From Salegentibacter mishustinae (lineage in GTDB: Bacteria > Bacteroidota > Bacteroidia > Flavobacteriales > Flavobacteriaceae), in the NCBI RefSeq assembly GCF_002900095.1, contig NZ_LLKN01000004.1, positions 1 through 49,865 of the forward strand: DNA of 49,865 nt. The letters are read 5' to 3'. The notes beneath the pieces are model-generated. The model was not told the origin of the DNA. It did not search any database and worked only from the letters and a program-made list of their open reading frames with translations. The position numbers were made by a program, and so were the translations under genes. Shown here piece after piece: positions 43,048 to 49,865 of the stretch. Numbering within the stretch: the first letter of the stretch is position 1; each line of letters begins with the position of its first letter.

Positions 43048-44397
43048 TTATACCGTTTTAACCTTCAACTCTTTTCTTACCGGTTTTGGCGCTTCGTGAA
43101 TCGGTTCAGCATATAAATCGAAATCGGCTGCATCGGTCACTTTTACTTCGTAAAATTCCCCTGTCTTTAGGTAAATTGAACTCGCATCGATTAGCACTTC
43201 GTTATCAACATCAGGCGAATCAAACTCGGTTCTACCTACAAAGTAGTTTCCTTCTTTTCTATCGATCACCACTTTAAAGATCTGACCAATTTTCTGTTGG
43301 TTTAGCTCCCAGGAGATCTGGCTCTGTATTTCCATAATCTGGTTGGCACGATCTTGTTTCACTTCCTGTGGCACATCGTCTTCCAAATTATAGGCGTGTG
43401 TATTTTCTTCGTGGGAATAAGTAAAGCAGCCTAAACGCTCAAAACGCATCTCCTCTACCCAATCTCTCATTTCCTCAAACTGCTCCTGGGTTTCTCCCGG
43501 ATAACCTACAATAAGTGTGGTTCTAATGGCCATTTCAGGAACATATTTCCTGAAATCTTTTAGCAGTTTTGTAGTTTTTTCACTCGTAGTTCCGCGGCGC
43601 ATAGATTTCAACAACTCAGTATTGATATGTTGCAACGGGATATCTATATAATTACAGATCTTTGGCTCACGCTTCATCACATCCAGCACATCCATTGGGA
43701 AACCGGTAGGAAATGCGTAATGTAAACGAATCCACTCAATGCCTTCAACCTTAGCAAGATTTTCAAGTAATTCGGCTAAATTTCTTTTCTTATAAAGATC
43801 AAGTCCGTAATAGGTTAGATCCTGTGCGATAAGAATTAATTCTTTTACGCCATTCGCGGCAAGATTTTTAGCTTCTGTAACCAAATCCTCGATTGGTGTC
43901 GATTTATGGCCACCACGCATTAGCGGAATAGCACAAAAAGAACAGGGCCTGTCACAACCCTCGGCAATTTTAAGGTAAGCGTAATTCTTTGGTGTGGTTG
44001 TTAGACGCTCACCAAGCAATTCGTGCTTATAATCGGCTTCTAGCGCTTTTAATAAACCCGGAAGTTCTGTAGTTCCAAAATACTGGTCTACATCAGGGAT
44101 TTCTTTTTGAAGATCTGGTTTATAACGCTCGCTTAAACACCCGGTTACAAAAACTTTATCTACTTCTCCCTGTTGTTTCTGTTCTACAAACTCCAGGATG
44201 GTATTCACCGATTCTTCTTTGGCGTTGTCTATAAATCCGCAGGTATTAATTACCACAATATTGCCGTCCTGCTCGTGCACCACGTCTTTATTGTTGCCCT
44301 TAAGCTGTCCCATCAAAACCTCACTATCATACACATTCTTGCTGCAACCAAGGGTTACTACATTAATACGGTTCTTCTTTATCGACTTTGTCCTCAT
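43048..44397 (-). CDS. rimO: Ribosomal protein uS12 methylthiotransferase RimO (449 aa)
   Basis: Radical-SAM methylthiotransferase that modifies an Asp of ribosomal protein uS12. The N-terminal cluster ligands are C18, C53 and C87; the radical-SAM ligands C148, C152 and C155 lie in GCDRPCSFCAIP. A C-terminal TRAM domain (about 380-440) follows. Complete, with normal length. The convergent neighbour is DUF2459, 20 bp away. Confidence 0.97.
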   Translation of the reverse strand: MRTKSIKKNRINVVTLGCSKNVYDSEVLMGQLKGNNKDVVHEQDGNIVVINTCGFIDNAKEESVNTILEFVEQKQQGEVDKVFVTGCLSERYKPDLQKEIPDVDQYFGTTELPGLLKALEADYKHELLGERLTTTPKNYAYLKIAEGCDRPCSFCAIPLMRGGHKSTPIEDLVTEAKNLAANGVKELILIAQDLTYYGLDLYKKRNLAELLENLAKVEGIEWIRLHYAFPTGFPMDVLDVMKREPKICNYIDIPLQHINTELLKSMRRGTTSEKTTKLLKDFRKYVPEMAIRTTLIVGYPGETQEQFEEMRDWVEEMRFERLGCFTYSHEENTHAYNLEDDVPQEVKQDRANQIMEIQSQISWELNQQKIGQIFKVVIDRKEGNYFVGRTEFDSPDVDNEVLIDASSIYLKTGEFYEVKVTDAADFDLYAEPIHEAPKPVRKELKVKTV

Positions 44398-44853
44398 AAT
44401 AATATTGTTTTCTAAAAGCTGCTCTAAAAACTTTTCTTTGTCAAGCTGTCCTGAAGCTTTGGGACGGAATGACGTTTTAAAAACTTTTTACAGTCTCTCA
44501 AAAGCGGGTGCAAAGATACAATCTATAATTTGAATTACAGCAGGTTAATACTTAAAGGAATAGCATAGAATATATTTCTCTTTGTTCTTTTTTGCATTGC
44601 CCAAAAAAGAACCAAAAAACGCTAGGCTTACTTTTCTCTCCTTGAAAACACTACGCTGATTGCCTATCTTGCGCATTGCAACCGCTGCGCTAGGCAATGC
44701 TCCTCTGCCCGCCGCTGACAATCAGCCCGGTTTTGCTACGGAAATAAAAGTAGGCCGTTATGGTTAAAATCACATTCAGTAATTTCAAAATATAGCAAAA
44801 AAACTATTTTGTATCTTCCCGAAACTAAAGCCTTAGCGCCAATATTTTTATCA
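44398..44853. other. Intergenic stretch with dispersed repeat between rimO and the P1 peptidase gene
   Basis: No gene is seen. From about 44581 to 44762 there is a compound repeat: TCTTTTTTG-CATTGCC-CAAAAAAGA, a GC-richer centre with two GC-rich hairpin pieces (TTGCGCATTGCAA, GCGCTAGGCAATGC), and GACAATCAGCCCGG; it contrasts with the AT-rich surroundings and resembles repeats scattered in Bacteroidota intergenic DNA. The rimO leader fills the left part. Confidence 0.45.
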
Positions 44854-45987
44854 ATGAAAAATTCCCTCCTGCTCACTTCGCTATTCTTTTGTATGTTGAA
44901 TTTAATAAACGCACAGCAACGTGTGGAGGAAATACCGCTGAAAATTGGGGTGATGCAAAGAGGAGCTCTAAACGCGATTACCGATGTTGAAGGTGTAAAA
45001 GTTGGACATACTACGTTGGTAAAAGGAGATTCGGTGCGTACCGGCGTGACGGCTATTCTTCCGCACGGTGGGAATATTTTTCAGCAGAAAGTACCCGCAG
45101 CGGTTTTTGTGGGAAATGGCTTCGGAAAACTGGCAGGAAGCACACAAATTAATGAACTGGGAAATCTGGAAACCCCGGTAATCCTTACCAACACTTTAAA
45201 CGTTCCCACCGCGATGGATGCGGTGATAAAATATACGCTAAACCTGCCCGAAAATGAAAACGTGCGCTCGGTAAATGCCGTGGTTGGCGAAACTAACGAC
45301 GGCTACTTAAACGATATTCGCGGGCAACACGTAAAGAACGCAGATGTAATTTCAGCGATTAAAAATGCGAAAACCGGAAAAGTGGCTGAAGGAAACGTTG
45401 GCGCCGGCACGGGTACCATCGCTTTTGGTTATAAAGGCGGGATTGGTACCGCTTCCCGAAAACTCCCCGAAAGCCTGGGCGGATATACTTTAGGCGTTTT
45501 AGTACAGAGTAATTTTGGTGGGGTTTTGCAAATTGCCGGCGTACCGGTGGGGCAAAAGCTGAGAAACTACAGTTTTAGCAATAATTTACTGAATAATGTA
45601 GACGGTTCCTGTATGATGGTAATCGCTACCGATGCACCTTTGAACAACCGAAACCTGGAACGCCTGGCTAAAAGAGCATTCCTGGGACTGGCAAAAACCG
45701 GCGGGATCGCTTCCAATGGCAGCGGCGATTATGTGATCGCTTTTTCTACCGCCAAAGGAATGAGAATTCCTTATAAAATAGTGACAAAAACCTTAACACA
45801 GGAAGTAGTGCCTAACGATTTAATGTCGCCGCTATTTATGGCAACCATCGAAGCTACCGAAGAAGCTATTTTAAATTCTTTATTTATGGCCGAAACCATC
45901 ATAGGTTTTCAAGGCCGAACCATAAAAGCATTACCTAAAGAGGAAATTTTAAAATACTTAAAAGAAGCCGGGGTTTTAGAAGATTAG
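44854..45987 (+). CDS. P1 (DmpA/BapA-like) aminopeptidase, secreted (377 aa)
   Basis: The ATG at 44854 gives a signal peptide MKNSLLLTSLFFCMLNLINAQ; a 15-codon upstream extension has no signal and is not used. The family is an Ntn hydrolase that self-cleaves between Gly and Ser: GIASNGSGDYVIAFST holds the likely cleavage site and new N-terminal nucleophile. N-terminal parts IGVMQRGALNAITDVEGVKVGHTT and AVVGETNDGYLND are standard. Releases N-terminal D- or beta-amino acids from peptides in the periplasm. Confidence 0.93.
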   Translation: MKNSLLLTSLFFCMLNLINAQQRVEEIPLKIGVMQRGALNAITDVEGVKVGHTTLVKGDSVRTGVTAILPHGGNIFQQKVPAAVFVGNGFGKLAGSTQINELGNLETPVILTNTLNVPTAMDAVIKYTLNLPENENVRSVNAVVGETNDGYLNDIRGQHVKNADVISAIKNAKTGKVAEGNVGAGTGTIAFGYKGGIGTASRKLPESLGGYTLGVLVQSNFGGVLQIAGVPVGQKLRNYSFSNNLLNNVDGSCMMVIATDAPLNNRNLERLAKRAFLGLAKTGGIASNGSGDYVIAFSTAKGMRIPYKIVTKTLTQEVVPNDLMSPLFMATIEATEEAILNSLFMAETIIGFQGRTIKALPKEEILKYLKEAGVLED

Positions 45988-46188
45988 CGCTAAAGTTATT
46001 TTAATTATTACCTACTCATCCACAAAACTTCCTATTGTATTAATAAAAAAGTTCAAAGCCTGTTGGTAAATAGGCTAAAAATTACGGTTTCCCACAGTTT
46101 TAAGATTTGACAATAAATTACCTTTGAAAATCTAAGCATATCCCGGTTGGGTCTTGGTTAAATCTTTATTTTAGACCGGGTAAAAGGA

Positions 46189-46206
46189 GTTAGCTGCAAG
46201 CTTTTA
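46189..46206 (+). other. Left end of the KAP cassette (R'-like box)
   Basis: GTTAGCTGC-AA-GCTTTTA pairs with TAAAAGC-AA-GCAGCTAAC at 47651-47667: 9 bp, a mismatched dinucleotide, 7 bp. This is exactly the register found in the eight cassettes near the left end of the window. The DNA upstream (46141-46188) holds a hairpin-like CCCGGT...GACCGGG that could be part of an attI or of another attC; I cannot decide. Confidence 0.6.
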
Positions 46207-46227
46207 AGAAAAATTCCAATAGTAAAC

Positions 46228-47652
46228 ATGAGTCTGAAAAATCCAATTTTAGAAATAGAACCGGGAAAACCCTTCGAAAATTGTAAACTAGAAAGAGAAA
46301 AATATTCAGATGTCTTAACTGATATAGTTAGCAATTATTATGATGGTTTTGTTCTAGCAATTAATAACAAATGGGGCGAAGGAAAAACGACCTTTGTAAA
46401 GATGTGGCAACAATCACTAATTGACAAAAACTTTCAAACGGTTTACTTTAATGCCTGGGAAAATGATTTTGAAGACAACCCACTAACAGCATTGATGGGT
46501 GAATTGAAAACTCTTACAAATAAAGAAACTAAACCTAAATTTGAGAAAGCTCTAAAAAATGCCTCAATTCTAACTACACATTTAGCACCCGTTTTAGCAC
46601 AAGCATTAGTTGACAAATATATTGTAGATACGAAAGACATAAAAGATGTAATCGTAAATGCCACTAAGGGTTTAGCAGATATTTTCGAAAATGATGTAAA
46701 TAATTACCAAAAGAAAAAAATAGGAATAACAACTTTCAAAAAAAGCTTAGCGAAATTTATTGCAGATACTAATGAAGGGAAACCTATAATATTCATAATT
46801 GATGAATTAGATAGATGTCGACCAAATTATGCAGTAAGTATATTAGAACAAATCAAACATTTTTTCTCTGTACCCAATATCGTATTTGTGCTTTCAATAG
46901 ATAAAAAACAGTTAGGAAATGCTATTAGAGGAGTATATGGGAGTGATAGGATAAATTCTGATGAATATTTAAGAAGATTTATTGATGTAGAATACTCGAT
47001 ACCTAAACCTCCAAATGATTTATTCTACAAATACTTGATCGAAAAATTAAACTTTGATGAGTTTTTCCAATCACCAGAACGCAGTAAGTATAGAGAACTT
47101 ATAGATGATAAAGAAAGATTTTTGAATACATGTAAGTTACTTTTTAATAATTCAGAAGTTGTTCTCCGCCAACAAGAACGTATATTAATTCTGTCAAGGT
47201 TATCGCTTCGCACCTATACTTTTAATAATTATGTTTATCCTTCAGTTTATTTAGTACTAATTTTCATTAAAACGCTAAAAGATGAATTTTACCAAAAAAT
47301 AGTCAATAAAAAACTATCGTTTACAGATTTACAAAACGAATTATTTGATTTGTTCTCAGACTCAGTCACAGATAGAAATCGGAGAGAAATTATGTTTATT
47401 GAAGTTTACTTTTTAATGTTTTATAACAATTTCAAATATGAACATCATGAAAAACGAGAATTATATGAAAGAGGAGAAAGTTTTGATGACAAAGACAAAA
47501 AACTCCTTATACACTCAATGTTTGGAAAAGAATATGATCCAGATTTTTTATCTACTATAAGTCATATTGAAAGAGCAAATTATAATTCGAGTTCCTTCAG
47601 TTTAGAACACATTATCCGTAAAATAGATTTGCTAGATACACTTAAAGCGTAA
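46228..47652 (+). CDS. KAP family P-loop NTPase (474 aa)
   Basis: Walker A NNKWGEGKTTF (residues 46-56) and Walker B IIFIIDELDRCRP (about 187-199) with the KAP-type DELDRC motif; the intervening helical insert (about 110-165) may touch membranes or partners. KAP NTPases of bacteria are STAND-related ATPases often found in mobile DNA and suspected in phage defence. Cassette context (39 bp from left box to start, 7 bp from stop to right box) supports transfer as a unit. Confidence 0.9.
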   Translation: MSLKNPILEIEPGKPFENCKLEREKYSDVLTDIVSNYYDGFVLAINNKWGEGKTTFVKMWQQSLIDKNFQTVYFNAWENDFEDNPLTALMGELKTLTNKETKPKFEKALKNASILTTHLAPVLAQALVDKYIVDTKDIKDVIVNATKGLADIFENDVNNYQKKKIGITTFKKSLAKFIADTNEGKPIIFIIDELDRCRPNYAVSILEQIKHFFSVPNIVFVLSIDKKQLGNAIRGVYGSDRINSDEYLRRFIDVEYSIPKPPNDLFYKYLIEKLNFDEFFQSPERSKYRELIDDKERFLNTCKLLFNNSEVVLRQQERILILSRLSLRTYTFNNYVYPSVYLVLIFIKTLKDEFYQKIVNKKLSFTDLQNELFDLFSDSVTDRNRREIMFIEVYFLMFYNNFKYEHHEKRELYERGESFDDKDKKLLIHSMFGKEYDPDFLSTISHIERANYNSSSFSLEHIIRKIDLLDTLKA

Positions 47653-47658
47653 AAGCAA

Positions 47659-47672
47659 GCAGCTAACAACGG
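47659..47672 (+). repeat. attC-like site H, left fragment
   Basis: GCAGCTAAC (R'' box of the KAP cassette) followed by AACGG; the rest of the site continues after the insertion sequence at 49104. Confidence 0.55.
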
Positions 47673-47694
47673 TTCCTATGAAAAGCAATAATCG

Positions 47695-47989
47695 CTTCTC
47701 TCAAATTTAATATTTTATTTTCTCTTATCTCATTATGATGATGATTTTGTAGTGTTGAATTTGTTGACAAGCCTTTTCACTCCTCGAGTTGCTTGTCAAT
47801 AATTCAATACTTAATAACCTGCCCGGGCTCCTATTTGTGGTCATTTGGTTTTGAAACGCCACCAGCATCGCTATGATTCCGGTTATATAATCCTGTCCAC
47901 TTGCTAATAAAATGTGATCCACTATGGTCACCACCGTTGTTTTGTGGTACTGGATAAGTTTGTCTAGGGCTTGGTCATTTATATTATTT
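47695..47989 (-). ncRNA. Candidate bridge-RNA region of the IS110-type element
   Basis: About 295 bp downstream of the transposase stop has no convincing gene and holds a strong stem (47756-47806: TGAATT-x-TTGACAAGC with GCTTGTCAA-x-AATTCA), plus smaller hairpins. IS1111-type elements encode their target-guiding RNA on this side, so this is the place to expect it. Loops that would match the attC-like target have not been identified here. Confidence 0.4.
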
Positions 47990-49045
47990 TCATGCTACCA
48001 CTCCTATTTCATAAGGAGTTTCTGTTTTTATAACTGCTAAAGTCCGACTCAGTAATTTATGGGCCACCTTTATGATAATCTTCTTACTATCTTTTCCAAC
48101 ATGCTTACGGTAATAGGCCTGCATGATAGGATCTGTTCGTACAGCCTGCCAAGAGGCTTCTACAAAATAGGATCGCATTAAACGCTGAGCCCTGGGGGTC
48201 ATCCCGGTAGTTCGAGAAGTAGCCCCACTCTGATAGATACCAGGTGCTATTCCAACATAACCAGCCAGATGCTTCAGGGTATTAAAACGTCGCAGGTCAC
48301 CTAACTCGGCTAGAATACCAGCTGCTACGATACCTCCAATCCCAGGAACACTCTTTAGCAAATAATAATCCTTTTTATAATGGGTACGCGCGTAAGCTCT
48401 TATTTGATTAGAAATATGTCGGAATTCCTGATCCAGAAATCGAAAACTTCGAAGTTTACTAGCCAGACTCTCGTTAGCCGTCCCATGGGAGAATTCCTGA
48501 ACTTCTAACCAAGTGCGAAAGGCATGGCTCCAGTGGTCGTTATCAAATTCCCGAGGAAGCTTTACCCCAAAGTACAAGAGTTGCATCTTGATCATGCTTT
48601 TAATACGTCGAAGATCTTTGCTCAGACTATAGCGTCTTCTAAATAAACTTCGAAAACATTCTCGCTCTTCCCCAACAATTTGGATACTCTCCAGACGACC
48701 ATCTTTGAGTTCCCGGCTAATGAGCTGGGCATCGATACGATCGGTCTTAGTATACTGTTCTTTACCCTTACGATGGATATCTGCTGGATTTACTACCAGA
48801 GACTGCCATCCGTAAGATTCAAACTTCCGATGTGCGGCATAGCCAAAGCACCCTGCTTCGTAGGCAATACTAACCTGGTGATCCGGATAATGCTTTCGAA
48901 CATATTTATAAAGGATCTCGCAATGTGGCTCCATACTGAAGGATTTACCTGAAAAAAGATCGGTACTACAATGAATCTTCCAGCTTGACTTGTGGATATC
49001 AAGGCCAATGAATAACTTTGGTAAGGCAGTAACTCGGGTTTCCAT
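47990..49045 (-). CDS. IS110 family transposase (351 aa)
   Basis: The N-terminal DEDD RuvC-like domain has FIGLDIHKSSW (first Asp at 16), SIAYEAGCFGYAAHR (Glu) and TKTDRIDAQLISREL (Asp pair); the C-terminal Transposase_20 domain has LLKSVPGIGGIVAAGILAELGDL, KHLAGYVGIAPG and the Ser-bearing GATSRTTGMTPRAQRLMRS. The length is normal and there is no frameshift, so the enzyme looks functional. Start ATG at 49045. Confidence 0.95.
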   Translation of the reverse strand: METRVTALPKLFIGLDIHKSSWKIHCSTDLFSGKSFSMEPHCEILYKYVRKHYPDHQVSIAYEAGCFGYAAHRKFESYGWQSLVVNPADIHRKGKEQYTKTDRIDAQLISRELKDGRLESIQIVGEERECFRSLFRRRYSLSKDLRRIKSMIKMQLLYFGVKLPREFDNDHWSHAFRTWLEVQEFSHGTANESLASKLRSFRFLDQEFRHISNQIRAYARTHYKKDYYLLKSVPGIGGIVAAGILAELGDLRRFNTLKHLAGYVGIAPGIYQSGATSRTTGMTPRAQRLMRSYFVEASWQAVRTDPIMQAYYRKHVGKDSKKIIIKVAHKLLSRTLAVIKTETPYEIGVVA

Positions 49046-49103
49046 ATCTTTAATGTTTTAGTGAATTTTAAAGATAACCGATTACTGCTTTTTCATTGAT
49101 GCT

Positions 49104-49223
49104 AATCGCCAATAGACGGCAGCGTTAGAAGAAAATAATTAACTTGACCAACAAACCAATACTAAGCCGACAAATCCGCGTCCCTAACTCCGCCAACTGG
49201 CGATAATCGAAACCGTAGGCAGT
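49104..49223 (+). repeat. attC-like site H, right fragment, type-2 family
   Basis: AATCGCCAATAG starts the inner stem, then a body with ATTAACTTGACCAACAAACC and AAGCCGACAAATCCGCGTCC, then CTGGCGATAATCG, and GTAGGCAGT (start box of the next cassette). Inner arms TAATCGCCA and TGGCGATAA pair at 8 of 9 bases and are followed by a mismatched dinucleotide. It shares over 80 percent of its body with 49637-49745 by eye. Confidence 0.65.
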
Positions 49224-49259
49224 AATGCCAGAAATTTTCACTAATCAACTATAACAGTT

Positions 49260-49610
49260 ATGAAAAATTTTTTCTTATTAACAACCACATTATTGATTTG
49301 TATTTCAGTTAGCGGACAAGTTTCAGATACAATTAATAATGAAAATAAAAACATTAGATTATTCTGTAAAGCACAAGAATTAGAAAATGTACCTTACTTT
49401 TTTCTTGTGTTAGGTAAAAATGAGATTGAAATTGACAATGAGAAATTAGGTTTAATTGATTTAGGTTGGATAGAAAATCTAAATGTTTTGAATAAAGAAA
49501 TAGCTATCAAAAAATTTGGATCAAAAGCTGAACACGGTGCCATTTCAATTAAAATAAAAGAACAAAATATTAAAGACCTTAAGGAAAAACTGAGGACTAA
49601 AAATAAGTAA
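49260..49610 (+). CDS. Cassette: small secreted protein with plug-like motif (116 aa)
   Basis: Signal peptide MKNFFLLTTTLLICISVSGQ, then a short domain ending WIENLNVLNKEIAIKKFGSKAEHGAISIKIKE. This last part follows the pattern of TonB-receptor plug segments (I-x-x-x-x-V-L...A-x-x-x-x-G-x-K-A-x-x-G-x-I-x-I), so it may be a free plug-like or partner protein of a receptor. Cassette boundaries lie 45 bp before the start and 16 bp after the stop. Confidence 0.75.
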   Translation: MKNFFLLTTTLLICISVSGQVSDTINNENKNIRLFCKAQELENVPYFFLVLGKNEIEIDNEKLGLIDLGWIENLNVLNKEIAIKKFGSKAEHGAISIKIKEQNIKDLKEKLRTKNK

Positions 49611-49626
49611 TTAGTACTGAGCCACG

Positions 49627-49761
49627 GCTGCCAACAGCGATCAATCGCCAATAAGCGGCACCATTAGTGAGAAAATAATTAACTTAACCAACAAACCAAT
49701 ATTAAGCCGACAAATCCGCGTCCCTACTCCCGTGACCTGCGATAGGTACTGTGTTATAAAA
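49627..49761 (+). repeat. attC-like site I, type-2 family
   Basis: GCTGCCAAC (R'' box, pairing with GTAGGCAGT at 49215-49223 at 7 of 9 bases, then mismatched CG/AA, then TG), body as in site H, CTGCGATAGG inner arm and GTTATAAAA as start box of a further cassette that runs beyond the window. Confidence 0.6.
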
Positions 49762-49820
49762 CAAATATTTTTGATTAAAGTTTTAGGAAGAAGTCAATGC
49801 TAAATTGCTTCTATCCTGTG

Positions 49821-49853
49821 CAGCAAGGACTTCGGTTCTTGCTGTCTTTTTTT
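49821..49853 (+). terminator. Intrinsic terminator at the right edge
   Basis: CAGCAAGGAC-TTCG-GTTCTTGCTG forms a 10-bp stem (one G-T pair) with a stable UUCG-type tetraloop, followed by TCTTTTTTT. No gene immediately upstream is recognised within the window. Confidence 0.8.
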
Positions 49854-49865
49854 GTTCATATTCCG

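Larger units (their letters stand above)
47673..49103 (-). mobile_element. IS110/IS1111-type insertion sequence inside an attC-like site
   Basis: The element holds one transposase gene and a long non-coding 3' flank. Subterminal inverted repeats GAAAAGCAATAATCG (47680-47694) and CGATTACTGCTTTTTC (49079-49094) lie 7-10 bp inside the proposed ends, the arrangement of the IS1111 subgroup. Removing it joins GCTAACAACG to AATCGCCAATAG, which restores a site colinear with the one at 49627-49761. The ends are accurate to a few bases only. Some IS1111 elements (the IS1111-attC group) are known to target attC sites. Confidence 0.7.

Noticed and set aside
47725-47934. 69-codon minus-strand frame downstream of the IS110 transposase as a gene
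   Set aside because: It lies where the guide RNA of IS1111-type elements is expected, covers the strong stem at 47756-47806 and has no recognisable domain.

Overview
The window looks like a chromosomal segment of a marine or saline Flavobacteriaceae (Bacteroidota). The DNA is AT-rich. Markers of this group are GLPGLI-family proteins, lipoproteins with an acidic SDDDD tract after the lipobox cysteine, a BshC bacillithiol enzyme, a BfmA/BtgA mobilization protein and an Arm-domain Bacteroidetes-type integrase. I cannot name the genus from the sequence alone.

Accessory half (1-17207). After the 3' end of an IS91-type transposase (3-356) lies an array of eight gene units (639-9469), all coding on the minus strand. 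They are separated by 115-119 bp imperfect palindromic repeats and lead up to a tyrosine recombinase (9519-10643). The two ends of every unit carry inverted-complementary 9-mers private to that unit (8-9 of 9 bases match), followed by a mismatched dinucleotide and then renewed pairing. The repeats have an inner pair of 9-bp arms with the same internal loop and an apical hairpin. This is the R''-L''-L'-R' architecture of integron attC sites, so I read the region as an integron-like cassette array with an attI-like site (about 9461-9500). The recombinase lacks the IntI-specific insertion and is co-directional with the cassettes. Cargo is UPF0158, small lipoproteins, small membrane proteins, an unknown 230-aa protein, one 4.7-kb cassette (outer-membrane receptor plus two GLPGLI genes and a truncated third) and one cassette without an intact gene. 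To the right is an integrative-element backbone: zinc-ribbon protein, ssb, radC-like, bfmA/btgA, HTH protein, a 249-aa protein and an integrase abutting tRNA-Ser(TGA). It contains two copies of a long structured element with compensatory base changes.

Core half (17208-45987). These are ordinary chromosomal genes: a decayed secreted protein, SGNH hydrolase, M28 peptidase, four-domain fasciclin lipoprotein, lipocalin-like lipoprotein, mnmA, nitronate-monooxygenase-like protein, DUF922, OsmC, LysM/PBP1 protein, guaA, SIMPL protein, PLP decarboxylase, bshC, M14 and M16 peptidases, a Ca2+/Na+ antiporter, a coiled-coil lipoprotein, two paralogous membrane proteins, a GIY-YIG protein inside a palindromic-repeat cluster, a DUF2459-like protein, rimO and a P1 peptidase. 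Several dispersed palindromic repeats lie between them.

Right end (46189-49865). A second cassette-like array is on the plus strand: a KAP NTPase and a 116-aa secreted protein, each bounded by private inverted 9-mers in the same register, with a different family of attC-like repeat. An IS110/IS1111-type element has inserted inside the KAP cassette's attC-like site, which matches the known attC preference of some IS1111 elements.
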